From contig MNUP01000047.1 of NCBI GenBank assembly GCA_001871075.1, forward strand, positions 1-49,032: DNA of 49,032 nucleotides, written 5' to 3'. The position numbers were made by a program, and so were the translations under genes. Positions 1-8,236 of this stretch are shown one piece after another. The notes beneath the pieces are model-generated. The model searched no databases. It worked only from the letters and a program-made list of their open reading frames with translations, and was not told the origin of the DNA. The DNA comes from Candidatus Desantisbacteria bacterium CG1_02_49_89. Its GTDB lineage: Bacteria > Desantisbacteria > UBA1551. Numbering within the stretch: position 1 is the first letter of the stretch; each line of letters starts with the position of its first letter.

Positions 1-1
1 C

Positions 2-349
2 ATAAACCTGGACATAGGCCACGCGTATATGGCAGCTGGCACAGACGAGGGATTTTTCAGGTTCATAGAAGAATTCAAGGGAAAGATAGCGGAAGTGCAC
101 CATAACGGAGTGAACCATTTTTGGGGAGGTTATATGGAACACCAGCCCCCGCATATGAACAACATGATAGATTTCCAGCGCGTCTACACGCGCCTGAAAG
201 AGACCGGGTATGAAGGTCCCATTATCTGCGAGATCCAGGGGCATGATATCGCGCAGGTTGTAAGGCACTGCCTGGAATCAAAGGAAATGATAGCCGGCAT
301 CTGGAACGGCAGCGTTAAACTCAAGCAACGATGGAATGTTTCCGAATAA
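2..349 (+). CDS. Sugar phosphate isomerase/epimerase family protein (3' part only)
   Basis: The reading frame is open from the window edge, so the gene starts upstream and only about 115 C-terminal residues are visible. The visible part begins INLDIGHAY and continues through EVHHNG and GPIICEIQG, which fits the C-terminal half of a xylose-isomerase-like TIM barrel (AP endonuclease 2 / sugar isomerase superfamily). In that family the His, Asp and Glu residues on late barrel strands bind the metal. An ATG at 29 is internal to the frame and not a credible start. The substrate cannot be told. The following genes look carbohydrate-related, which supports a sugar isomerase or epimerase role by inference only. 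Confidence 0.7.
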   Translation: MNLDIGHAYMAAGTDEGFFRFIEEFKGKIAEVHHNGVNHFWGGYMEHQPPHMNNMIDFQRVYTRLKETGYEGPIICEIQGHDIAQVVRHCLESKEMIAGIWNGSVKLKQRWNVSE

Positions 350-468
350 CAGGTCAAAGCTCAAAGGTCAAATCGCAAATCGCAAAACTAAGGACTTTCA
401 CCTTTGACTTTTAACCTTTAACTTTTGACATTTGACCTGAATTTCTCTGTGCCTCTGTGGTGAATATT
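350..468. repeat. Intergenic word repeats (TTTGACTTTTAAC and CTCTGTG families)
   Basis: The gap starts with AGGTCAAAGCTCAAAGGTCA and ends with the inverted counterpart TTTGACATTTGACCT, so it is an imperfect palindrome of short words. It is followed by one CTCTGTGCCTCTGTGGTGAA copy that runs up to the ribosome binding site of the next gene. Confidence 0.7.
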
Positions 469-477
469 GGAGGTTTG

Positions 478-1554
478 ATGAAAAGACCTGCTCCGTTAGC
501 GTTCAAGCCGGACCTGGAAATGGCAGCGAAAAGATGGGAGGCGTTTTACGCCGGGGATATAATAGACCGCCCGCTTGTTTGCGTGACCGCGCCCAAAAAA
601 GGCGCGAAGGGCCTAACCGGCAGTTGGAGCGATTATTACGAACGCGTGAACGGGGACATGGACGAAATAATAGACAGGACCCTGAGGTGCGGGGAAGCCA
701 CGTTTTACGGCGGGGAATCCATCCCTTCTTTCGGGATCACGTTCGGGCCTGACGAGACCGCGATATTCTGCGGCGGCGAGCTGCGCTGGAGTAAGGATTC
801 ATACGGCACGAACTGGTCAACACCTTTCGTGGAAAACTGGAAAAAAGTCCTGCCCCTGAAAGTCCGGGAAGACAACCCGCTTTGGAGAAGGATGCTGGAG
901 TTTTATAAAAGAGCCGTGAACAAGATGGCGGGAAAAATGCTGGTTAGCCTTCCGGATTTCCACACTAACATGGACCTGCTTGCCGCCATCCGCGGGCCGG
1001 AAAAACTCTGCATGGACCTTGCGGACATGCCCGAGATGATAGACGAGGCGATGAAGAGCGCGAGGCAGGTTTTTCCCGTTGTATGGGACGCCGTGAAAAA
1101 AGCCGGCAGGATGGATGAGCTGGGATATTTCCAGTGCATGTATTCAATGGAGGGAGCCGCGATGCTGCAGTGCGATTTCTCCGCTATGATAAGCCCGGCG
1201 ATGTTCCGCAAATGGGTTCTGCCCGCGCTTGAGGAAGAAGCCGGGATCGTTAAGCATGTTTTTTACCACTGGGACGGGCCGAGTGCTCTTGTGCACGAAA
1301 AGGACATTATCGCGAGTAAGGGGTTGTTCCTGCTCAGTTATGTTCCGGGCGAGGGGCACGGGAACCACATACGCCACCTGGACCTGCTTAAACGCCTGCA
1401 GGCGCAGGGCAAGGCAGTGCACGCGGGAGGCTCGATAGATGACATAAAGGCAATGCATAAGGACCTACGGCCGGAGAAAGTAATGTATGAAACCTGGGCG
1501 CCGACCCAGGATGACGCGCAGGAACTGTTAGACTGGCTCGTTAAAAATACTTAA
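478..1554 (+). CDS. Uroporphyrinogen decarboxylase (URO-D) superfamily protein
   Basis: A 358-residue protein that resembles the URO-D/methyltransferase TIM barrel superfamily (COG0407 type) rather than true HemE. Visible signatures include DRPLVCVTAP near the N-terminus, SLPDFHTNMDLLAAIRGPE mid-protein, VFYHWDGPSALVH and VHAGGSIDD toward the C-terminus. Such proteins recur in sugar or methyl-transfer gene clusters of uncultured bacteria and their reactions are mostly unknown. The start is set at ATG 478, behind GGAGG at 469-473. The longer frame that opens with GTG 457 begins inside an intergenic repeat and is rejected. The neighbours are a sugar isomerase-like gene and a sulfatase-like gene. 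Family confidence is moderate; no function is assigned. Confidence 0.75.
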   Translation: MKRPAPLAFKPDLEMAAKRWEAFYAGDIIDRPLVCVTAPKKGAKGLTGSWSDYYERVNGDMDEIIDRTLRCGEATFYGGESIPSFGITFGPDETAIFCGGELRWSKDSYGTNWSTPFVENWKKVLPLKVREDNPLWRRMLEFYKRAVNKMAGKMLVSLPDFHTNMDLLAAIRGPEKLCMDLADMPEMIDEAMKSARQVFPVVWDAVKKAGRMDELGYFQCMYSMEGAAMLQCDFSAMISPAMFRKWVLPALEEEAGIVKHVFYHWDGPSALVHEKDIIASKGLFLLSYVPGEGHGNHIRHLDLLKRLQAQGKAVHAGGSIDDIKAMHKDLRPEKVMYETWAPTQDDAQELLDWLVKNT

Positions 1555-1716
1555 TAAAGTCGAGGAGTCGAAGACAGTCTAGGGGTCTAGGAGTCTAAGG
1601 GTCTAGGAGTCTAGGGGTCAAGGCTTTTAACTCCAAGACTCCAGATCCCGACATAAAGTCGGGATGACTCCCAGACTCCAGGGCTTGCTGTTCTTCGACG
1701 CAAGCCGACTCCTATT
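1555..1716. repeat. Intergenic word repeats (GGGGTCTAGGAGTCTA family) with hairpin
   Basis: Tandem imperfect copies of a word like AGGAGTCTAAGGGTCT occupy the left side, and their reverse complements (CCAAGACTCCAG, CCCAGACTCCAG) the right side. A GC hairpin, TCCCGACATAAAGTCGGGA (about 1646-1664), lies between them. The array ends just before the sulfatase ribosome binding site. Confidence 0.7.
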
Positions 1717-1727
1717 CGGAGGTTAAT

Positions 1728-3059
1728 ATGAACATAATTTTCATCGCGATTGACACGCTCGCGGCAGGGCATATGTCCTGCTACGGGTATAAACGAAAAA
1801 CAAGTCCTACCCTAGACAGGTATGCTAAAAAAAGCGTGCTGTTCCTCAATGCTTTCGCGCCTGACATCCCGACACAGCCCGCGTATACCACGATGTTCAC
1901 CGGCTTGCGCGGTTTAAGGCATACTATAGTCAGCCATGACGGAAGGAACGCGCTTGACCCGTCCGTGCCTGTGCTTGCGGAAGTCCTGCAAGATAACGGT
2001 TACCTTACTGCCGCTGTAGATAATCTTAAAGATATGAAACCGTGGTTTGACAGGGGGTACGCGGAATATTACAATCCCGGCGGCCTGCAGTTCGCCACCG
2101 CGGAAAAGATCAATTCGCTTGCCATACCCTGGCTGAAACAGAACTGCAGGAACAAATTCTATCTTTTCCTGCACTACTGGGATCCCCACACGCCGTACAT
2201 TCCGCACCCCGAATATAATTATTACAAAGGAAAAAAAGATGATCCCGCGAATAACTCGCTGAAAACGTTCCGGACCCAGATGGTTTACCCGTTCTTTGAG
2301 AGATGGTTCAAGGACCTTGGTAACGTGAGTGACGCGGAATACATTACGGCTCTTTATGACGGAGAGATAAACTACGTTGACAGCAAAATGCAGGAGATCT
2401 TCGATCTGCTGGAAGAGCTGGGCATAGCGGAAGACACGCTTGTGGTCATAACCAGCGACCATGGGGAGAGCATGACAGAACACAACATTTACTGGGACCA
2501 TCACGGGTTATACGAGACCACCACGCATATCCCCCTGATAATAAGGCTTGGGAAAAAATTCAAGCCCGCGAAGATCAGGGAAATGGTCCAGCATATTGAC
2601 ATAATGCCGACGATACTGGGGCTTGCCGGAATAAAGATAAAAGCGCGTATGGATGGTATGTCGCTTGCCCCGTTACTTGAAGGGAAGGGCGGGAAGGGTT
2701 ACAAAGAAGTTTATCTGAATGAATGCCTTTACCAGGCAAAGGTCGCCATGCGCACAAACGACTGGAAACTGATACTCGCGGTTGACAAGGGAGTACATCC
2801 GGACACTCCTGACAGGGAATTGTATAGCCTTAAAGCCGATCCTGAGGAAAAAACAAACCTTGCCAAGAAGGAAAAGAAAAAAGCCGATGAAATGGAGAAC
2901 ACGCTCCTTAAATGGAGGGCTTCGCAGCTGGGCGGCAATCCGGATCCTGTGAAGGTTGAGGCAGGCAGGGGGCTTCCGGCGATCGCATGGGTGGACCGCG
3001 CTATGAAAAGTATAAACATGACAAGGGAGGAGTGGCTTTCTCGTCAAAAATACGTATAA
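1728..3059 (+). CDS. Sulfatase-like hydrolase (alkaline phosphatase superfamily) with atypical nucleophile
   Basis: A 443-residue cytoplasmic-looking protein (no signal peptide) of the sulfatase fold. It opens with the metal-binding Asp9 in IAIDTL, then the HMSCYGY region, and carries TSDHGESMTEH near residue 243 with the second metal Asp/His pair. The canonical formylglycine motif (C/S-x-P-S/A-R) reads T49-Q-P51-A-Y53 here, followed by the expected T58-G59. Thr replaces Cys/Ser and Tyr replaces Arg. Formylglycine-type sulfatase activity is therefore unlikely by known chemistry. Thr is a nucleophile in other members of the superfamily (phosphoethanolamine transferases, NPP phosphodiesterases), so a phosphodiesterase or phosphotransferase role is possible. 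ATG 1728 follows GGAGG with good spacing. It lies next to a GH2 beta-mannosidase gene. Confidence 0.75.
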   Translation: MNIIFIAIDTLAAGHMSCYGYKRKTSPTLDRYAKKSVLFLNAFAPDIPTQPAYTTMFTGLRGLRHTIVSHDGRNALDPSVPVLAEVLQDNGYLTAAVDNLKDMKPWFDRGYAEYYNPGGLQFATAEKINSLAIPWLKQNCRNKFYLFLHYWDPHTPYIPHPEYNYYKGKKDDPANNSLKTFRTQMVYPFFERWFKDLGNVSDAEYITALYDGEINYVDSKMQEIFDLLEELGIAEDTLVVITSDHGESMTEHNIYWDHHGLYETTTHIPLIIRLGKKFKPAKIREMVQHIDIMPTILGLAGIKIKARMDGMSLAPLLEGKGGKGYKEVYLNECLYQAKVAMRTNDWKLILAVDKGVHPDTPDRELYSLKADPEEKTNLAKKEKKKADEMENTLLKWRASQLGGNPDPVKVEAGRGLPAIAWVDRAMKSINMTREEWLSRQKYV

Positions 3060-3236
3060 GTCAAAATGCAAAATGCAAAATGCAAAAGTCAAAAGTTATA
3101 ATCCGTGTAAATCCGTGGTTGAAAATGCAGTTATGAGTTTAAAGCAAAATTTTTCTCTGTGCCTCTGTGCCTCTGTGGTGAATTTTTTATCCGTTTGCAT
3201 CCGTATTTTCTAATCCGTATGAATCCGTGGAGGTAT
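3060..3236. repeat. Intergenic word repeats (three families in series)
   Basis: In order: GTCAAAATGCAAAATGCAAA iterations, ATCCGTGTAAATCCGTGGTT, CTCTGTGCCTCTGTGCCTCT and a second ATCCGTATGAATCCGTGG block. The last block leads directly into the GGAGG of the next gene (3231-3235). Confidence 0.75.
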
Positions 3237-3240
3237 TAAC

Positions 3241-5578
3241 ATGAAAAAGATCAGCTTGGACGGAACGTGGGAGCTGACGTATTTCCCGGAAGGGAAATTC
3301 AGCGTTAAGGATCCCGGAGAACTTTCAGGGATAAAGGCGAAAACCGTAAGCGCGAAGGTCCCGGGTAACGTGGAGCTGGACCTGGCGCGGGCAGGGGAAA
3401 TACCCGATCCTTTTTACGGCGGGAATATTTTCAAGCTGCGCCCCTACGAGTTCTACGAATGGTGGTACACGCGTTCTTTTGAGGTTGAGGACATCGATAG
3501 GGTTTCCTTCCCGCATATCCATATCGCTTTTGACGGCATAGACTGCTTCTCGGAGATCTGGCTCAACAACAGGAAGATCGGCGAAACGGACAATATGCTG
3601 ATAAAGCACTGCTTTGATGTTACGGACGTTGTTAAGAGTTGTTAAGAAAGGAAAGAACGAGATCGCGGTGAGGATAAGGTCAGCCGTGAATGAGGCGAGG
3701 AAATACACCTACGAACCCGTTGAGCAGGCGCTGCCCGTAAACCACGAATCCCTCTACGTCAGGAAAGCGGCGCATATGTACGGGTGGGATATCTGTCCCC
3801 GGGTGGTAAGCGCGGGCCTGTGGAGGTCCGTGGACCTGGAATTCCGCCCTCCTTCCGAAATAAAGGATATGTATTATTACACAAGCTCAATTGACGCCAG
3901 CAACGCGAGGCTGGGTATTTTCTGGCAGTTCCGGACCGACGAAAAAAGCCTTGAGGGGTTCTCGCTTAAAATAAGCGGCGAAAGCGGCGAAAGCGGCGAG
4001 CATAGGTTTGAAAGGACTATACCGCTTTATTTCGTCACGGGCTGGGAAACGATAGACGTCCAGAACGCGAAACTCTGGTGGCCCAGGGGATACGGCAGGC
4101 AGAACCTTTACGAAGTGAAGGCAGAGCTCATGAAGGACGGAAAAGTCGTTGACAGGAGATGCGACAGGGTCGGCCTGCGCACAATGGAACTTGTCCGCAC
4201 TGATATAACCACGATTACAAACCCCGGAGAATTTCTTTTCAAGTGCAACGGCGTGCCGATAATGTGCAAGGGTTCCAACTGGGTCCCGGCTGACGCGTTC
4301 CACTCAAGGGACGCTTCCAGGTATAAAAAGATCCTGGAGCTGTTTGACGACCTGGGCTGCAACATACTGCGCAGCTGGGGAGGCAGCGTTTACGAGGACC
4401 ACGCTTTTTACGACATTTGCGACGAGAAGGGGATAATGGTCTGGCAGGATTTTTCGTTCGCGTGCGCTCTTTACCCGCAGGAAAATGAATTTTTGAAAAG
4501 GGTGGAGATAGAAGCCGAATCCATTTTAAGGAAACTGCGCAACCACCCCAGCATAATACTGTGGAGCGGGGATAACGAGTGTGATATCTTCGCTTTTTAC
4601 AGGGGGATAGACCCGGCGAAGAACCGCATTACAAGGGAAGTCCTGCCGCGGATGGTTTTCAAATGCGACCCGTTCAGGCCGTTCCTGCCCAGTTCCCCGT
4701 ATTTCTCGCCTGAGGTGGTTAAAAGCAAGAACGGGGGACTTGTGCCTGAAGACCACCTCTGGGGCCCAAGGGATTGTTACAAGAGCAGGTACTACAGGGA
4801 ATCGCTGGCGCATTTCGCGAGCGAAATGGGATACCACGGCTGTCCCAACGTTTCCAGCATCAAGAAATTCATTGACAGGGAATACCTGTGGCCATGGAAG
4901 GACAACCCGCAGTGGAGGGTGCACTGCACAGACCCGGTTGAGGGAGGCTCGTCCTACAGTTACCGCGTCAAGCTTATGGCTGACCAGATCAAGGAGCTGT
5001 TCGGCGAGATGCCTGAAAGCCTCGAAGAGTTCGCGCTCGCGTCCCAGGTAAGCCAGGCAGAGGCAAAAAAATTCTTCATCGAAATGTTCAGGATAAAAAA
5101 GTGGCGCAGGACAGGCATAATCTGGTGGAACGTGATGGACTGCTGGCCCCAGTTCTCGGACGCGATAGTGGATTATTACTTTTCCAAAAAGCTCGCGTAC
5201 TGGTTCATCAAAAGGGTGCAGGTCCCGGTGTGCGTGATGGTTGACGAGCCTGATGACTGGAACTGCAGGATAGTCGCGGGGAATGATTCTCTTGAGCCGG
5301 CAGAGGGAAAATTCAGCATCAGGGACGCGGATTCCGGGGAAGCCCTGCTTAAGGGCAATTTTGAGGTCGGCGCGAACGTGAACAGGGAACTTGGGAAGAT
5401 AAGGGTCAGCCGCGGCGACCAGAAAATGTTCCTGATAAACTGGGAGATAAAGGATAAGAAGTTCGGCAGCCACTACCTGCTTGGCACCCCGCCTTTCTCG
5501 CTGGAAAAATATAAGGGCTGGCTCAGGAAGATCGCGGAAATGCCGTTCCCCTTTGACGCGGACAAGGTCGGCCAATAA
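3241..5578 (+). pseudogene. Beta-mannosidase, glycoside hydrolase family 2, frameshifted by a 10-bp tandem duplication
   Basis: Two overlapping frames make one GH2 protein. Residues 1-129 read from 3241, then the sequence GTTGTTAAGA at 3628-3637 is repeated exactly at 3638-3647. This shifts the frame and ends the first part at 3645. Removing one copy joins DVTDVV to KKGKNEIAVRI and gives an uninterrupted protein of about 775 residues. Both GH2 catalytic glutamates are visible: acid/base in LWSGDNE (about residue 442) and nucleophile in SEMGYHG (about 524). A late WWNVMDCWPQFSD motif is typical of beta-mannosidases. The enzyme would release mannose from mannosides. Apart from the duplication the gene looks healthy, so this may be a recent mutation, a phase-variable switch or an assembly error. 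No signal peptide is seen. Confidence 0.85.
3628..3647. repeat. 10-bp tandem duplication causing the frameshift
   Basis: GTTGTTAAGA occurs twice head to tail. Because 10 is not a multiple of three, the duplication creates the frameshift in the beta-mannosidase gene. Loss of one copy would restore the frame. Confidence 0.95.
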
Positions 5579-5690
5579 GACAGTCATGCGTCATGGGTCA
5601 TGAGTCATGCGTCAAATCCACTGAATGCCCGAAGGTGCTGGATGCTGAATGTAGTAATCCGTGGAAATCCGTGTGAATCCGTGGTTTGAC
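5579..5690. repeat. Intergenic word repeats (GTCATGCGTCATGGGTCATG and ATCCGTGTGAATCCGTGG)
   Basis: Iterations of a GTCATGNGTCATG word come first, then three ATCCGTGNNA words ending at GGTTTGAC. The ribosome binding site TGGAGG of the next gene follows immediately. Confidence 0.75.
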
Positions 5691-5700
5691 TGGAGGTTTA

Positions 5701-7152
5701 ATGAATTATAAGTTGTTCTGGGGCGAAATGCACACCCATACCTATTGCGGCGGGGTTTTCGGAAAGATCGAAGAGGCGGCAGAGGTGGCGAAGACCCACC
5801 TGGATTTCTGGGCCCCGGGCGAGCACCATGACCACAAGGAATTCAACTGGGAAAGGATATGCCGGGTCGCGAGAGAGCATAATGACCCGGGAAAGTTCAT
5901 CGTTTTCCCGGGCGTTGAACGCGGGGACATGGCAGGGGATTACAACGCGTATTTCCTGGACGATACGGTCAGTGTTCCCGCGCTTGAGACCTTTAAAAGC
6001 CTGGTGGATTTCGTTAAGAAGCAGGACGGCAGGGCTATTATGATCCCCCATCACACCGGGTACAAGGTCGGGTGCCGCGGCACGAACTGGAACGACCTGG
6101 ATGAGAGCGTGATGCCGCTTGCCGAAATATTTTCCATGCACGGCTCCTCGGAGAGCGAATACGGATCATTTCCGATGGATCTTTTCTGGATGGGGCCAAG
6201 GGCAACAGAGGGAACAGCCCAGGCAGGCCTGGCAATGGGAAAAAAATTCGGGTTCATGGCTTCGTCAGACGGGCATGACGCTTACCCGGGCTGTTACAAA
6301 ATGGGGCTGATCGCCGTGTACGCGAAAGAGCTTACCAGGGAATCGATCTGGGACGCGTTCAAGAAAAGAAGGGCGTACGCGGTCTCAGGGGACAGGATCA
6401 AGCTGGAATTTTCTGTTGATGGGCATTTTATGGGCGAGGAATACAAGGGCGGTAAAAAAAGAGAAATTAAGTCAAGGGTGATAGGCGATGACCTGCTTGA
6501 CAAGATCGAATTCATTAAGAACAATGAGATTGTTTTTAGAACCAGCGCGCCTTTGAACCGTTGTTATTCCGAGAACCGTAAAGGTAAGTATAAGGTCCGT
6601 GTTGAATGGGGTTGGGGGCCAGGCGGAAAAGCGAAGTGGGATGGCAGGCTTGAGCTGAATGGCGGAAAAATAGTTTCAGCGGAGCCCTGTTTCGGTCCGC
6701 CCGCGCCAAATAAGATCATTTCACTGGCAGAGAAAACCTGCGAATGGCTTTCTCACACGGACAGCTCGTATTTCTTCCGCTGGAACTCAAACCGCAACGG
6801 CAGGGAAGGTACAAATTCAATAATTTTTGAGATAGACGGAAGCGCTGACACGGTGCTTAACCTGAAACTCAACCAGAAGGCCTGCTCTTATTCCATATCC
6901 CGGCTTATGCAGGGCTCTTGCATTGAGCTTGCAAGTGAGCCGCCCAAAGAAGGCGGCTGGAATGTGCTGAAATTCAAGCTCTACGAACCCGTCCCCGAAA
7001 GCCAGTACAAAGCAGAGATTGTTTTTGCGGATAATTCTATTCCCCACTTTGAAAAAGGGGGGCGAGGGGGGATTTCCGATTTCTATTATTTGCGCGTGAC
7101 CCAGGCAAACGGCAACATGGCATGGTCCAGCCCCGTCTGGGTTGCCGGATAA
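5701..7152 (+). CDS. PHP-domain / DUF3604 family putative metal-dependent hydrolase
   Basis: A 483-residue protein. The N-terminal part carries a PHP-type metal site: EMHTHTYCGG near residue 8, EHHDH near 43, FPGVERG, IPHHTGY and SSDGHDAYPG. The stretch AVYAKELTRESIWDAFKKRR and AYAVSGDRI is the typical end of DUF3604-type PHP domains. The C-terminal 200 residues look like an all-beta appendage. PHP enzymes are phosphoesterases or related hydrolases; the substrate is unknown. ATG 5701 follows TGGAGG; the TTG at 5686 falls in a repeat and is rejected. At 7039-7076 the DNA matches a palindromic word of the type CCCACTTTGAAAAAGGGG, which encodes SIPHFEKGGRGGISD and looks like an in-frame insertion. 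Confidence 0.75.
   Translation: MNYKLFWGEMHTHTYCGGVFGKIEEAAEVAKTHLDFWAPGEHHDHKEFNWERICRVAREHNDPGKFIVFPGVERGDMAGDYNAYFLDDTVSVPALETFKSLVDFVKKQDGRAIMIPHHTGYKVGCRGTNWNDLDESVMPLAEIFSMHGSSESEYGSFPMDLFWMGPRATEGTAQAGLAMGKKFGFMASSDGHDAYPGCYKMGLIAVYAKELTRESIWDAFKKRRAYAVSGDRIKLEFSVDGHFMGEEYKGGKKREIKSRVIGDDLLDKIEFIKNNEIVFRTSAPLNRCYSENRKGKYKVRVEWGWGPGGKAKWDGRLELNGGKIVSAEPCFGPPAPNKIISLAEKTCEWLSHTDSSYFFRWNSNRNGREGTNSIIFEIDGSADTVLNLKLNQKACSYSISRLMQGSCIELASEPPKEGGWNVLKFKLYEPVPESQYKAEIVFADNSIPHFEKGGRGGISDFYYLRVTQANGNMAWSSPVWVAG
7039..7076. repeat. Palindromic repeat in frame inside the DUF3604/PHP gene
   Basis: TTCCCCACTTTGAAAAAGG followed by a G-rich tail looks like a dispersed bacterial intergenic repeat rather than coding sequence. 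It stays in frame and encodes a glycine-rich loop close to the protein C-terminus. Confidence 0.55.
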
Positions 7153-7186
7153 ACTTTATTAGTCATGGAAGTCCGCGCGTATGTGC

Positions 7187-7215
7187 TTGACTTTCGCGCG
7201 CAAATGTGATATAAT
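7187..7215 (+). promoter_or_regulatory. Sigma70-type promoter for the beta-barrel-like gene
   Basis: TTGACT at 7187-7192 and TATAAT at 7210-7215, separated by 17 bases. Start of transcription is expected near 7222, leaving a leader of about 27 bases with GGGAGG before ATG 7249. Confidence 0.85.
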
Positions 7216-7248
7216 ATTAGATAGCTGAAGAGTTTCGGGAGGTGGAAA

Positions 7249-8010
7249 ATGAAGAAAATAATACTGTGCGTTTCGCTGATCCTTTTGACGGCGGCAGCAA
7301 ATAACGCCGGGGCGTGGGAGAAGGCGGGGTGGACAATGTCCCTGCCGGGTTATAATATGGGCACGTCCTATTCCTGCTACCAGCCGCAGCTTGGTGTTTT
7401 CATGAGAGATGAAATTGACTCTTTCCTGGGGCTTGACCCTGTGGCAAACCGCATGACGATCTGGAACCCCGCTTTCGTAGTCCGCTACTCAGTTACGCCC
7501 AACCTGCAGGTCGGCCTGCATTTTAACGGGCAGCAGGACCAGTGGACGAGCTCTGTTACAACCAATCCTGATTCTGTGACAACAAGGATCGACAGGAGCA
7601 TTGCCTCACTTACAAGCTACCTTCCCACAGCTGTCCTGCTTTACAGGATCCCGGTGGCAAAGGGATACTTTTCGATTGGCGGCGGCCTGGGGTACTACGT
7701 TGTGAAGTACAGCGCGGGAAAGGATAACATAACAGTGGTTGAAAATCCCGGCGGGTCGAACACAACCACGTTCGGCCAGGTATTCGGAGTTGACGCCTGG
7801 GCCGGTAATTTCGGTACGCAGGCCCTTTTGGAATTCACATACCCGGTTTTCCGGGATGTTTTCTTCTTCTCTGTCAGAGCGGGATACGTGTTCTGCCTGA
7901 TACCACAGCCTGCGGCGGTTGTGGACAACGAAAAAGGCTACAATTATTATGTTCCGGACATTGACCTGGGCGGCTTGCTTGCCACCGTGGGCTTCACCGC
8001 CGAATTCTAA
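7249..8010 (+). CDS. Putative outer-membrane beta-barrel protein with signal peptide
   Basis: A 253-residue protein. Residues 1-22 form a clear Sec signal peptide (MKKI, then a hydrophobic core, then NNAGA before WEKAG). The mature part alternates aromatic and small residues in short strands (VGLHFNGQQD, FSIGGGLGYYVVKYSAG, FFFSVRAGYVFCL) and ends in GFTAEF. A terminal Phe is the usual recognition signal for beta-barrel insertion. This supports an outer membrane and therefore a Gram-negative type envelope. No specific family is recognised. It is a single-gene unit with its own strong promoter upstream and a terminator after a REP-like element downstream. Confidence 0.7.
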   Translation: MKKIILCVSLILLTAAANNAGAWEKAGWTMSLPGYNMGTSYSCYQPQLGVFMRDEIDSFLGLDPVANRMTIWNPAFVVRYSVTPNLQVGLHFNGQQDQWTSSVTTNPDSVTTRIDRSIASLTSYLPTAVLLYRIPVAKGYFSIGGGLGYYVVKYSAGKDNITVVENPGGSNTTTFGQVFGVDAWAGNFGTQALLEFTYPVFRDVFFFSVRAGYVFCLIPQPAAVVDNEKGYNYYVPDIDLGGLLATVGFTAEF

Positions 8011-8046
8011 AACCACAGAATTTAACCACGAGACTGTAGCTTTGCT

Positions 8047-8112
8047 GTCATTGCGAACAGAGTGAAGCAATCTCGTATTAGATTGCTTTGTCATTTCATT
8101 CCTCGCAATGAC
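8047..8112. repeat. REP-like palindrome (GTCATTGCGA...TCGCAATGAC)
   Basis: The left arm GTCATTGCGA with GAAGCAATCT and the right arm AGATTGCTTT with TCGCAATGAC form an imperfect inverted repeat. This is a very widespread class of bacterial intergenic palindrome. Only one copy is present in this window. Confidence 0.85.
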
Positions 8113-8130
8113 CAGGGTAAGGCGTTATTG

Positions 8131-8168
8131 AACTGCCCTTTAAGGATTCGGGGCAGTTTTTTATTTTT
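8131..8168 (+). terminator. Rho-independent terminator after the beta-barrel-like gene
   Basis: Stem AACTGCCC (8131-8138) pairs with GGGCAGTT (8151-8158) and is followed by a T-rich run. It separates the beta-barrel-like gene from ribD. Confidence 0.9.
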
Positions 8169-8171
8169 TAA

Positions 8172-8199
8172 TTGACAATACCCGAAAAACATATATAAT
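8172..8199 (+). promoter_or_regulatory. Sigma70-type promoter for ribD
   Basis: TTGACA at 8172-8177 and TATAAT at 8194-8199 with a 16-base spacer, directly after the upstream terminator. The predicted leader is about 30 bases. Confidence 0.85.
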
Positions 8200-8236
8200 A
8201 TGTAAATATCATAAAGTCTATCAAAGAAGGCTTGAT

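Noticed and set aside
3971-4003. GAAAGCGGC iterations in the beta-mannosidase (SGESGESGE)
   Set aside because: It is a short in-frame codon repeat that does not match any intergenic word family, so it was not counted as an insertion.
4526-5587. A 353-codon open frame on the minus strand over the beta-mannosidase
   Set aside because: A shadow of the GH2 gene; it has no domain and no ribosome binding site context.
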